Origin: Candidatus Sulfopaludibacter sp. SbA3
GTDB lineage: Bacteria > Acidobacteriota > Terriglobia > Bryobacterales > Bryobacteraceae
Direction of reading: 5' to 3'
Length of the DNA: 29,643 nucleotides
Assembly: GCA_945861255.1 (NCBI GenBank)
Contig: CAMAUG010000003.1
Coordinates: forward strand, 1 to 29,643
The notes under the pieces are model-generated. The model worked only from the letters and a program-made list of their open reading frames with translations. It was not told where the DNA came from and did no database searches. Below are positions 7,961-15,177 of this stretch, in pieces; the stretch's first letter is position 1; each line of letters opens with the position of its first letter. The position numbers and the translations under genes are program-made.

Positions 7961-8712
7961 AAGCCCTGGCGGCGATGGCGTTGTTGTTCGGAGGATACTC
8001 GCAGGCGCAGAATCTGGCGGACGTGCTGCGGCAGGGCGAGCAGGTATTTGCCAAGTCCTGCTCGGCGGGATACTGCCACGGAGTCCGGGGCAATGCGGGC
8101 GGCGCCCCACGCCTGGCGGGACGGGGCTTCGATCAAACCTATATCTCTAACGTGGTCACACGCGGCGTTCCGGGTACGGGCATGGCGCCTTTCGGCACAA
8201 CTCTGACGCGCTCGGATTTCGTCGCGGTGGTCGCCTACGTCGCCACGCTCAACGGCAACAGCGCCCCCGATGTTTCGGATTTTGGAACAGCAACCGCCGC
8301 GCCCACGATCACTGGTGAAGCGGCGCGCGGCGCCGCGCTATTCAAGGAAGCCGTCCGTGGTTTCGGGCGATGCGCCACGTGCCACGAAGTGGGAGGGTTC
8401 GGAATCCCGGTGGCGGCTCCCATCGCGACCGTGCCATCCTCCGCCGCCGCGTTGAAGGCGCTGGCGGCGCCCAACGTGAAGTCGGGGACGATCGACGGCG
8501 AGTCCATGCCTGTCCTTGTGTTGAGCGAAGGCAAGCAGGGAACGGTGTTCTACGATCTGACGGCCGCCCCGCCCGTGCAGCGCAGTGCCGGGCCCGGCTC
8601 GGTAAGGCTCGCAAACGGCAGCACGTGGCGGCATTCTTCCGCGATCGGCGCGTACAACGATGCGGAGCTGGGCGCGATTCTGGCGTATTTGCGCGCCGTG
8701 GTTAAGCCGTGA
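7957..8712 (+). CDS. Periplasmic di-haem-type cytochrome c, partner of the PQQ dehydrogenase
   Basis: The product has 251 residues with a short signal peptide (MKALAAMALLFGGYSQAQ). The first haem site is written CSAGYCH (about 35-41), which has four residues between the cysteines rather than two, followed by a likely axial Met in GTGMAPFGTTL. The second site, in the C-terminal half, is a normal CATCH. Periplasmic quinoproteins pass electrons to c-type cytochromes, and the 4-nt ATGA overlap with the dehydrogenase gene argues that this is its acceptor. The C-terminal tail (AELGAILAYLRAVVKP) is a typical cytochrome helix. Function is firm by context; the number of haems actually bound is an inference because of the unusual first site. 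Confidence 0.85.
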   Translation: MKALAAMALLFGGYSQAQNLADVLRQGEQVFAKSCSAGYCHGVRGNAGGAPRLAGRGFDQTYISNVVTRGVPGTGMAPFGTTLTRSDFVAVVAYVATLNGNSAPDVSDFGTATAAPTITGEAARGAALFKEAVRGFGRCATCHEVGGFGIPVAAPIATVPSSAAALKALAAPNVKSGTIDGESMPVLVLSEGKQGTVFYDLTAAPPVQRSAGPGSVRLANGSTWRHSSAIGAYNDAELGAILAYLRAVVKP

Positions 8713-8878
8713 GAACTCACGGACTTCCTAGCGGTTGGTCGGTGAGCGTTGCAAAAGTGACACTCGCGAATGCCTGCGCCCTGCCCAACAGCGGCAAAGT
8801 GTAGCAACCTTCCAGGGCCTCGGCGTTTGGCGTGCAGCTGGGCTAACGCGCGTATATGGAAGGCCGGGCACGGCGCCC

Positions 8879-10114
8879 CTAAAGCGGATCGAGCTTGTGG
8901 TCCGGCATCTCGGCCTCCACCACGATGCCGATGAAACCGATCATCATCTCCTCCCAGCTCTGATCGCCCCAGCGGACCTCAGATTTCGGATCCGGGTTGG
9001 ATGGATTGTTCGCGGAATTGTCGAAATGCGCGATGCATTCGATCACCGTGCCTGCGGGCAGAAGCTTGGGCTCGGCGAGCGTATAGGTGTGCTGCCATTT
9101 GAAGTCATAGCGCGGCACTTTCAGCAGGATCTCCCGCTCGCCGGTAGGATACTTGGCGGTGTACTCAAAGTCTTTGCCGCGCAGATGCATGTGCGGCGCC
9201 AGGTTGACCATTCGCGCCGGTTCGGTGAGGGTATACGTTGCTCTCACCTCATGGTTTGCGGCGCCTGGCGGGATTACAAAACCCGCATTGGCCACCAGAA
9301 AACCGCCCATGCTCTCCTTGGGAGGTTCCTTTGCGAAGACCATGCCGACCTTGGTTTGGTCGATGGAGGGTCTGCCGTTGGCAGTATAGTGCACCTCCAG
9401 AACCAAATCCGTGCCGGCTCTCACCAAATTGGCCCGTCCCGGAACTGCAGCAGTGGCGGGAACGCCAGGTGCGTAGCTCACCAGTGGAACACCCGGAATG
9501 CCGGCCTTGGCGACTTTTTCAATCGGCTGGCCGGCGGGAGCGTCGGCATACCAGACGCTACCCTGTGGACGCAGATAGACAGTGGCGTGATGGACCACGT
9601 TTCGATTGCCGGGGCGGATCTCCGCTGCGCTGACCCAGCGATCTTCCTTGAAATTGAGCGGCAGGATGTACCGGATGTAAGGGAGCGTACCGGGGGCGGC
9701 AACCAGATAGGGTCTGGGCATCTCCACCACCAGGTCGGGCACGCCGATGTTCCAGCCCTCGACGAAAATCCTGGGGGCCGGCGCATCCTCAACCCGTCCG
9801 GCGGGCGCTTTTGCATCCGCCCAGGAGACTAGAATCTCCTTCTCCGACTCGGTCAGCCTGGAGTCATTGGCGAACTTGCCGTGTGCCGGATCGGCGTCCC
9901 ACGGCGGCATTTTTTGAGATAGTACGGCCTGCCTGATCGCCGCGGCCCAAGGGCGCGTGCTCTCGTAGGTGAGCAACGACATTGGGGCCGCTTCACCCGG
10001 CCGGTGGCACCCTTGGCACCTTTTCTGCAAGACCGGCAATACATCCTTGTAATAGCTGGGAGCAGCAGCGGACAAGGAACAGAAAGCAAGATATACGGCG
10101 GCAGTGGGACGCAT
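8879..10114 (-). CDS. Cytochrome c fused to a PHM-like copper monooxygenase domain
   Basis: The product has 411 residues with a signal peptide ending near AAAP (about 18). The N-terminal 100 residues are a cytochrome c domain of the planctomycete/acidobacterial type: CQGCH at 33-37 followed by RPGEAAPMSLLTYE and MPPWDADP. From about 130 onward the sequence resembles the two-domain copper type II ascorbate-dependent monooxygenase fold. Candidate Cu ligands are H175 and H176 (NVVHHATVYL) plus H242 (LEVHYTANG) for one copper, and H308 and H310 (APHMHLRGKDF) plus M390 (SWEEMMIGF) for the other, so both sites look complete. The family hydroxylates C-H bonds using ascorbate or another one-electron donor; the fused haem could feed electrons directly, which is inference. 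ATG 10114 lacks a clear ribosome site. It is convergent with the cytochrome gene. Confidence 0.82.
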   Translation of the reverse strand: MRPTAAVYLAFCSLSAAAPSYYKDVLPVLQKRCQGCHRPGEAAPMSLLTYESTRPWAAAIRQAVLSQKMPPWDADPAHGKFANDSRLTESEKEILVSWADAKAPAGRVEDAPAPRIFVEGWNIGVPDLVVEMPRPYLVAAPGTLPYIRYILPLNFKEDRWVSAAEIRPGNRNVVHHATVYLRPQGSVWYADAPAGQPIEKVAKAGIPGVPLVSYAPGVPATAAVPGRANLVRAGTDLVLEVHYTANGRPSIDQTKVGMVFAKEPPKESMGGFLVANAGFVIPPGAANHEVRATYTLTEPARMVNLAPHMHLRGKDFEYTAKYPTGEREILLKVPRYDFKWQHTYTLAEPKLLPAGTVIECIAHFDNSANNPSNPDPKSEVRWGDQSWEEMMIGFIGIVVEAEMPDHKLDPL

Positions 10115-10152
10115 GAGGATGTCTATTCATTTTGCCACTATCAGCTTATTGC

Positions 10153-10358
10153 ATGAAAGAACGCGGCCTGAAGCAGATTGACGCGGCGGATCTCTTCGGC
10201 GTCACACAGCCCGAAGTCTCAAAAATGCTGCGCGGTGAGTTCCGGCAGTTTCCGTCGAACGTCTGCTGCGTTTCCTGGTTGCGCTCAATCAGGATGTCGA
10301 GATCGTGGTCAAACCGCATCGCGGCAGGAACAACGCAGCCGCCTTACAGGTATACTGA
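10153..10358 (+). pseudogene. Broken HTH (XRE/HTH_37-like) antitoxin-type regulator
   Basis: From 10153 the frame reads MKERGLKQIDAADLFGVTQ and EVSKMLRGEFRQF, the helix-turn-helix of the small XRE-like regulators that partner RelE/HigB-type toxins. At the TTT of 10249-10251 the family pattern stops and continues in the next frame as VERLLRFLVALNQDVEIVV followed by KPHRGRNN and a TGA at 10356-10358. Adding one T there restores 'QFSVERLLRF', so a single-base deletion is the simplest explanation. The 5' end also looks short: family members have about 20-30 more residues, and upstream in this frame the sequence soon meets a stop (10114-10116) inside the divergent monooxygenase gene. No toxin gene accompanies it. 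Confidence 0.75.
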
Positions 10359-10569
10359 GACGTTCCTCTATTGAATGCCGCCTGCCTTCAGCCGCCCGCA
10401 TAAGGCAGTAGTATTGGCGGAACCAAAACCAAAAGCGTGACGCCTACGGCAGCGGTGACGATACTGATTCTCGCCGCTTTGGGGGAATTCGATTCGGCAG
10501 CTTCGCGAACCGTTTTGGAGGCCGAACATAGGGTCGTGCCGGCATTATACTCACGGACAGCTTCAGGTA

Positions 10570-10575
10570 TACAAT
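10570..10575 (+). promoter_or_regulatory. -10-like TACAAT, predicted leaderless promoter of the M20 peptidase gene
   Basis: TACAAT (within TATACAAT) ends 6 nt before ATG 10582, with no ribosome-binding site between. A clear -35 was not found. Confidence 0.5.
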
Positions 10576-10581
10576 CTCACT

Positions 10582-11994
10582 ATGATGCGAATTCCGAGAT
10601 CCCGCGGGCTGGCCGCGTTGTGTTTGGCATGGTCGGCGCTCGCCAGCGCGCAGGGCGTGGATTGGGTGAAGGCGAACGACGAGCTTCTGCGGCACTTTCA
10701 GGCGCTGATCCGGATCGACACCACCAATCCTCCCGGCAACGAGACCAGAGCAGTGAACTACATCAAGGGCGTGCTGGAAGCGGAGGGCATTCCGGTCACC
10801 GTCGCCGCCAAGGACCCCGCGCGCGCCAACCTGATCGCACGGATGAAAGGCAACGGCTCCAAACGCCCCATCCTGCTGATGGGCCACACCGATACCGTGC
10901 AAGTGGATCCCTCAAAATGGCTTTTCCCGCCGTTCAGCGCCACGCGCGACGGCGGATATGTTTACGGCCGCGGCGCGCTGGACAACAAGTGGCAGGTTGC
11001 CGCAGGCATGACGACGCTGCTGTTGCTCAAGCGCGGCAACGTCGCTCTGGATCGCGACGTGATCTTTGTCGCGGAAGCGGGTGAAGAAGCCTCCACCGCT
11101 CCCGGCATCGAATATCTGGTCAACGAGCGTTGGCCCGAGATTGAGGCCGAGGCCTGCCTCGCTGAATCCGGCAGCGTGGTCCGCCGCAATGGACACGTGC
11201 GTTTCGCGCTGGTGCAAACCGGAGAAAAAATGCCCAAGGGCGCGCGCCTGTTGGCGAAGGGCCCCGCCGGCCACGGCTCCCGGCCCATGCGGAGCAGCGC
11301 CATCGTGCATCTTTCGCGAGCCGTCGAGAAGATCGCGATGTGGGACCCGCCCATGCGGTTGAACGATACCACTCGCACGTACTTCGAAAAACTGGCGACG
11401 CTTGGCACAAGCGAGGAAGCCGAGCGATTCAATGGTCTGTTGGACGCAGCCAAAGCTCCCGCGGTGCGCGAGTATCTGGCCGAGCATGACCCTGGCAATT
11501 ATTCCATGCTGCACACCTCCATTTCGCCCAACATCATCTCGGGCGGTTTTCAGATTAACGTCGTCCCGTCGCAGGCGGAAGCAACGCTGGATATCCGGGC
11601 TCTGCCGGATGAGAACATGCCGGCGTTTTACGACATGATACGCAAGGTGATCGGCGATCCCAGCATTGACGTGATTCCGGAGAGCAAGAACGAGCGCCCT
11701 GGAGCACAGCCGTCCGCCATCGGCACTGAAATTTATCGCGCCATCGAATCCGCCAACCGCACCGTGTTCCAGGTGCCGACCATTCCGCAGATGAGCACCG
11801 GCGCCACCGACATGGCCTTCTTGCGCGCCAAAGGGATGCAGTGCTACGGCGTCGGGTCCATCACGGACGCCGAAGATGCCGCCAAAGGCTTCGCCGCGCA
11901 CAGCGATCAGGAGCGCCTGCCCGAAGATTCGCTTTACAAGTTCTTGCAGTTCCAGTGGAATGTTTTGTCCGCTGTCGCCATGACGAAGCAGTAG
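10582..11994 (+). CDS. Secreted M20-family metallopeptidase/deacylase
   Basis: The product has 470 residues, normal for the family, with a signal peptide (MMRIPRSRGLAALCLAWSAL, cleavage near ASAQG). The M20 zinc-site residues are visible: H102 and D104 in LMGHTDTV, bridging D134 in GRGALDNKW, the catalytic E167/metal-ligand E168 in AEAGEEA, a third acidic ligand probably E195 in CLAESGS, and the C-terminal His in FAAHSDQE. The lid/dimerisation domain includes PAGHGSRP and SPNIISGGFQINVVPSQAE. M20 enzymes remove acyl groups or terminal residues from peptides and amino-acid derivatives. An exported member of this type probably acts on peptides outside the cytoplasm, but the exact substrate cannot be assigned. 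Start choice is supported by the -10 sequence just upstream; ATG at 10585 is an equivalent alternative. Confidence 0.9.
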   Translation: MMRIPRSRGLAALCLAWSALASAQGVDWVKANDELLRHFQALIRIDTTNPPGNETRAVNYIKGVLEAEGIPVTVAAKDPARANLIARMKGNGSKRPILLMGHTDTVQVDPSKWLFPPFSATRDGGYVYGRGALDNKWQVAAGMTTLLLLKRGNVALDRDVIFVAEAGEEASTAPGIEYLVNERWPEIEAEACLAESGSVVRRNGHVRFALVQTGEKMPKGARLLAKGPAGHGSRPMRSSAIVHLSRAVEKIAMWDPPMRLNDTTRTYFEKLATLGTSEEAERFNGLLDAAKAPAVREYLAEHDPGNYSMLHTSISPNIISGGFQINVVPSQAEATLDIRALPDENMPAFYDMIRKVIGDPSIDVIPESKNERPGAQPSAIGTEIYRAIESANRTVFQVPTIPQMSTGATDMAFLRAKGMQCYGVGSITDAEDAAKGFAAHSDQERLPEDSLYKFLQFQWNVLSAVAMTKQ

Positions 11995-12035
11995 GCGGCA
12001 GTTGAGTCCGCGTCCGCGACTCTCTCCGGCAACCG

Positions 12036-13400
12036 TCACTTCTTCTTGGGCGCGACCATCTCGGTAACCCGGCCAACGCTGGTATCTCCGGTATACAAGT
12101 TGCCTTGCTTATCCCAAGTCAGGTAGTTGCTTTCGATGAATTCGCCTTCTCCAAAACCCATTCCGTTACCTACGGCGCCCAGCACGTTGCCATTCCGGTC
12201 GATCTTCAAGAGCTGGCCATCCTGGCCGCTTGCGACCCACAGGTCCCCGTTCGGGTCGAACGCGACGGTGCACATGAGGTTTCTCATCTGCACGGTTTTG
12301 ACGAACTTGCCGTCGGCGGTGTAGACCACCAGACGATATTCCTCCCGGTCGGCCAGCCACACGTTGCCGTTCCCCGGGTCCACGGCGATGCCATGGACCA
12401 TGCTGAATTTTCCTTGTCCTACACTGTTTCCGTACCATTGGCTGATAAATTTTCCGGTCTTATCCAGGTGGAGCACCCGCGCGGCGCCTAGATTATTGGC
12501 GAGATCATCCAAATCGGTGTCATTGGGACTCTCGTTCCCATGACCCTCACCGATATAGATATCCCCATTGCGGCCGAAGGCCAATTGCAGCGGCTGCCAG
12601 AGAAGCCTTTGTCCCTTGGCTTCATCCCAATCGCCCCTTTTCCCCCTCACGCCGAGCGTCATCAGGAGCTTTCCCTGGGGGCTGATTTTCATAATGGTGG
12701 AACCATTCGCGTCGCAGATCCAGACATTGTCTTCCGCGTCGACTGCCATGCCGTGCGCCTTTTCCTGGTGGCCGATCACGTCATCGCCCACCGAGAAGAT
12801 CAGCTTGCGATCGGGGCCGAATTTAAACAACTGCGGTTGTCCCGGCGCGTTGCGCTGAAAGGCCCACATATTCCCTTTCGAATCGATTTGAATCGCCGAG
12901 ACTCCGCCACCGCCTTGGGGCATGTCGACGGGATAAGTGTAGGTGTACCCCATGGTTTGTTTCCACGTGACGCGCTGTAACTCGGAGCGCGCGCCGCCCA
13001 GTCGATTGCCGCAAACGGGCGAGTGGCCGCACTGCGGCACAGAGCTAACGGTGGGGGGCGGAAGAGCAGCCAGCGCGGTCTTGCACCCGAGGGATAGTCT
13101 GTCTGTATTCTGCGTCAAGCAGCCGCGGGCGCCCAAACCCGTCTGTCCGGCACAGAAATTTGCGGCGTCCGCCATACAGCCGGTGAGCGCCCCACCGCGA
13201 AGGCTTCCGATGCCGCCCGAGGGCATGAGGACGCGTCCGCCCGGGCCGACGGCCAAGCGCCCACCCGGATCAGGGGCTGATCCCCGCATAAACCAACCTG
13301 GTGAATGAGGCCCTTCAGAGGCCGGCTGAGAAAATGTCAGCGTCGTCGCGGTAAAAATTAGGCCGAACGCCATTGCGGCGTTGCAGGACTGGCGGTGCAT
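12036..13400 (-). CDS. Secreted NHL/six-bladed propeller protein with a GLG1-type Cys-rich repeat
   Basis: The product has 454 residues. ATG at 13400 is chosen because GGAGG lies 5 nt upstream and a signal peptide follows (NAAMAFGLIFTATTLTFSQ). Residues 75-106 carry four cysteines spaced C-x7-C-x10-C-x11-C with CLTQN between, like the repeat of Golgi apparatus protein 1, which is also found in bacterial secreted proteins. From about 165 to the end there are repeated NHL-like blades: 'GMAVDAEDNVWICDANGST', 'GIAVDPGNGNVWLADREEY', 'VAFDPNGDLWVASGQDG' and 'LTWDKQGNLYTGDTSVG'. The propeller resembles the catalytic fold of peptidyl-hydroxyglycine amidating lyase, but I cannot assign its metal site. 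It probably binds ligands or proteins outside the cytoplasm. Its start region faces the divergent two-gene membrane operon. Confidence 0.82.
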   Translation of the reverse strand: MHRQSCNAAMAFGLIFTATTLTFSQPASEGPHSPGWFMRGSAPDPGGRLAVGPGGRVLMPSGGIGSLRGGALTGCMADAANFCAGQTGLGARGCLTQNTDRLSLGCKTALAALPPPTVSSVPQCGHSPVCGNRLGGARSELQRVTWKQTMGYTYTYPVDMPQGGGGVSAIQIDSKGNMWAFQRNAPGQPQLFKFGPDRKLIFSVGDDVIGHQEKAHGMAVDAEDNVWICDANGSTIMKISPQGKLLMTLGVRGKRGDWDEAKGQRLLWQPLQLAFGRNGDIYIGEGHGNESPNDTDLDDLANNLGAARVLHLDKTGKFISQWYGNSVGQGKFSMVHGIAVDPGNGNVWLADREEYRLVVYTADGKFVKTVQMRNLMCTVAFDPNGDLWVASGQDGQLLKIDRNGNVLGAVGNGMGFGEGEFIESNYLTWDKQGNLYTGDTSVGRVTEMVAPKKK

Positions 13401-13561
13401 CTTGACCTCCCTGTGTCTAGTCGCCGATCTTCTCGGGAACACAGCTAAACATCATAGCCGGTATGTTCTCTCCTGGCATCCCGCAGGGGATGTTGAACCG
13501 GCATCGACATCAGCAAAAGGCGAGGTAGTGCGCTAAATCTGTGTCCCTCTGGCTATTGATA

Positions 13562-13567
13562 TATAAT
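13562..13567 (+). promoter_or_regulatory. TATAAT, predicted leaderless promoter of the membrane-pair operon
   Basis: A perfect TATAAT ends 7 nt before ATG 13575. There is no ribosome-binding site and no clear -35 about 17 bp upstream. Confidence 0.55.
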
Positions 13568-13574
13568 CGGCGGC

Positions 13575-13985
13575 ATGGCCAAGGCAAAGAAGCCATCCGC
13601 GCCGGAACAGAAACCTCAGCCATTCGGACGTTGGTTTTGGGGCAAGATATTCGGTTTAGTGGGCAGCAATGCCCGCTTCGTCATCGTAACGGCAGGCGTA
13701 TGCACGTGCGTTTGGTTCATCACGGATGCGCTTAAGGCTTATGCTGGCAAACAATCCGACGCGAACATCAGGTTCGGACTCTTTGCTGATATTAGGATGG
13801 TTTACACGGTAAGCGTCACGCTTGCTATAACTGGAGTAGCGCTTTATCTTAGGGAGCGCGTCCTTCACCGAAAAACGAGGGAGCGCTTGGGAGCGAGGGT
13901 AACGGAACTCGAATTGCTGATCGATCCAAGTAGACGATCGAGCAATTTAACGTCGCAAGGACTGACTCGGGAGGATGATAAATGA
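13575..13985 (+). CDS. Unknown two-span membrane protein, first gene of an overlapping pair
   Basis: I do not recognise the function. The 136-residue product starts with a Lys/Pro-rich cytoplasmic tail (MAKAKKPSAPEQKPQPFG), then has a membrane span at about 34-54 (ARFVIVTAGVCTCVWFITDA), a loop, a second span at about 76-93 (VYTVSVTLAITGVALYL) and a basic, probably coiled-coil tail (LHRKTRERLGARVTELELLI) ending in DPSRRSSNLTSQGLTREDDK. The tail's DP-x-R-x-SSxLT pattern looks like a conserved binding motif rather than random sequence, but this is an impression. Its stop overlaps the next gene by 4 nt (ATGA), so the two are coupled. Base and codon use look more AT-rich than in the flanking genes, suggesting acquisition. 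Confidence 0.65.
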   Translation: MAKAKKPSAPEQKPQPFGRWFWGKIFGLVGSNARFVIVTAGVCTCVWFITDALKAYAGKQSDANIRFGLFADIRMVYTVSVTLAITGVALYLRERVLHRKTRERLGARVTELELLIDPSRRSSNLTSQGLTREDDK

Positions 13986-14557
13986 ATGCCTCAACTCTGT
14001 CCCTAATTTTTCAATCCGGCAGCGCTTTGGCTCTGCTTCTAGTGATCGCGCTAGTTTGGCGGACAGATCTTAGAACCGATGAGTTTCGACAAAGACTGTT
14101 CATCATTCGAGATGAGTTATTCGATTACGCCGCACATGGTCAAATCGCGTTTGAAGATCCGGCCTATCAGCTATTACGAAATTCCATGAATGGTTTTATA
14201 CGGTATGCTCATCGGCTGACCTTCTTCCAATTGGTATTAACAATCGTGCGCTGGAGCATCACTGAACAGGTTCATCCCCTAACTTGGCATTCGAGATGGA
14301 CTAAATCCTTGGAGTCCTTACCGGAGGGAACTCGTGCTGCCATGGAAGCCTTCCACGGACGTGCCATGGACGCCGTAGCACGACATATCGTAGGCGGCTC
14401 TATCGTAATGATTGTCATTTTGGCATGCATGCTTTTGAAGGCCTTGATCGCCGGTGCTTGGACATCAGTTAGAACTTTGCTTAGAGATGCGTTTGAGCGA
14501 GCCACTACAAAAGTCTTCGATCCCCGATTGCTCGAAGAAGAAGCGTCTCGCGCATAG
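13982..14557 (+). CDS. Unknown membrane protein, second gene of the overlapping pair
   Basis: The product has 191 residues and no recognised family. An N-terminal span (about 5-26, LSLIFQSGSALALLLVIALV) is followed by a long soluble or peripheral segment with the segment RTDEFRQRLFIIRDELFDYA, then GQIAFEDPAYQLLRNSMNGF and a mildly hydrophobic stretch (LTFFQLVLTIV). A second clear span lies near 137-155 (HIVGGSIVMIVILACMLLKA), and the tail is amphipathic and charged. The conserved-looking motif spacing suggests a real family of membrane-associated helical proteins. It is translated from the ATGA overlap with the upstream gene, so the two products probably form a complex. Nothing identifies a substrate or partner outside the pair. 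AT-richer composition and the transposase remnant directly downstream point to transfer. Confidence 0.65.
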   Translation: MNASTLSLIFQSGSALALLLVIALVWRTDLRTDEFRQRLFIIRDELFDYAAHGQIAFEDPAYQLLRNSMNGFIRYAHRLTFFQLVLTIVRWSITEQVHPLTWHSRWTKSLESLPEGTRAAMEAFHGRAMDAVARHIVGGSIVMIVILACMLLKALIAGAWTSVRTLLRDAFERATTKVFDPRLLEEEASRA

Positions 14558-14560
14558 AAA

Positions 14561-14877
14561 TCACGCGAACTCCAGGCGTTCTCTCACATTCCAGATGTGA
14601 TCCGAGATCCCGGCAGCCATTGCGGGCGTCATCCGTAGTGATTTGTGAACACGCCCGAAGTTATACCAGCAGTACCAGAGCGCGACCGCTGCCCAGTGGT
14701 TCTCCCATTTCTTACTGAAGGCGTTCGTCAGTCGCGTGAAGCGCCGAAGGCCCATGCGAAGCGAAAGATTGGACCGCTCGACTATCGAAGTGCAGATGCG
14801 CTCCGGGTCGGGACGGCCCATAACTGGGACTACCTCGACGGATTTGACTTCGGCGGGGCTGTACCGGGCTTCGCCAT
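14561..14877 (-). mobile_element. IS1-family transposase remnant (C-terminal part only)
   Basis: Reading leftward, the frame gives EARYSPAEVKSVEVVPVMGR, PDPERICTSIVERSNLSLRM, GLRRFTRLTNAFSKKWENH, then VALWYCWYNFGRVHKSLRM and TPAMAAGI before TGA at 14561. This is the catalytic-domain end of IS1-like transposases (ISTSFVERQNLT, RFTRLTNAFSKK, YYNFxRxHKTLR in relatives), including the final conserved segment. The N-terminal half and the start are missing; at about 14875 the sequence changes to an unrelated gene in another frame. No terminal inverted repeats were seen. The remnant cannot be active. It lies 4 bp past the end of the membrane-pair operon. Confidence 0.85.
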
Positions 14878-15131
14878 CGGCGGGAGCGCCATAAGGCGCG
14901 CCCGACTCCGCGCTGCGAGAGTACCCGCCGACCATCCGCCAAGACGGCGCAAGGAATGATAAGCTCGCCAATTTTAATCTCGCCAACGTGTGTTGCTTCG
15001 GGCGGATTCTTTGGACGGCCACCAGTGCGGACTTTACGTTGCGCGTTGATCTCTGCGTAGTATTCGGGACCGCGCTCAGCGGTCTTTTGGCCGCCTAGTT
15101 TTCCCAATTGCACCGCTGCGGGGTTAGCGCA
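14875..15131 (-). pseudogene. Remnant of a P63C-domain protein gene (N-terminal part)
   Basis: On the minus strand from about 15131 the frame reads ANPAAVQLGKLGGQKTAERG, then PEYYAEINAQRKVRTGGRPK and ATHVGEIKIGELIIPCAVLA followed by DGRRVLSQRGVGRALWRSR. This matches my memory of the N-terminal region of P63C-domain proteins (an 'IPCAVLEDGTRVLSxRGF' core behind a GGxK-rich leader), found in phage-like and accessory regions. A TAG at 15132-15134 closes the frame on the 5' side, and the 3' side switches to an IS1 transposase frame near 14875. Both ends are thus missing. The only in-frame start is GTG at 15113. It is a scar of an insertion or recombination event and no product is expected. Confidence 0.65.
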
Positions 15132-15165
15132 CTACCAAAGGCGAGCCGCGCTCCACCCGCTCTGG

Positions 15166-15171
15166 CACAAT
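15166..15171 (+). promoter_or_regulatory. -10-like CACAAT, predicted leaderless promoter of guaA
   Basis: CACAAT ends 6 nt before the TTG start at 15178. No ribosome-binding site or good -35 was seen, and the match to the -10 consensus is only four of six. The spacing matches that at five other genes in this window. Confidence 0.35.
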
Positions 15172-15177
15172 AGTAGC

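Noticed and set aside
8735..9832. Plus-strand open frame of 365 codons
   Set aside because: It is antisense to the cytochrome c-PHM fusion, whose haem and copper motifs are clear; no motif in this frame.
10437..11084. Plus-strand GTG-start frame entering the M20 gene
   Set aside because: After the first 50 codons it is only a shifted reading of the M20 peptidase gene; the first part has no motif.
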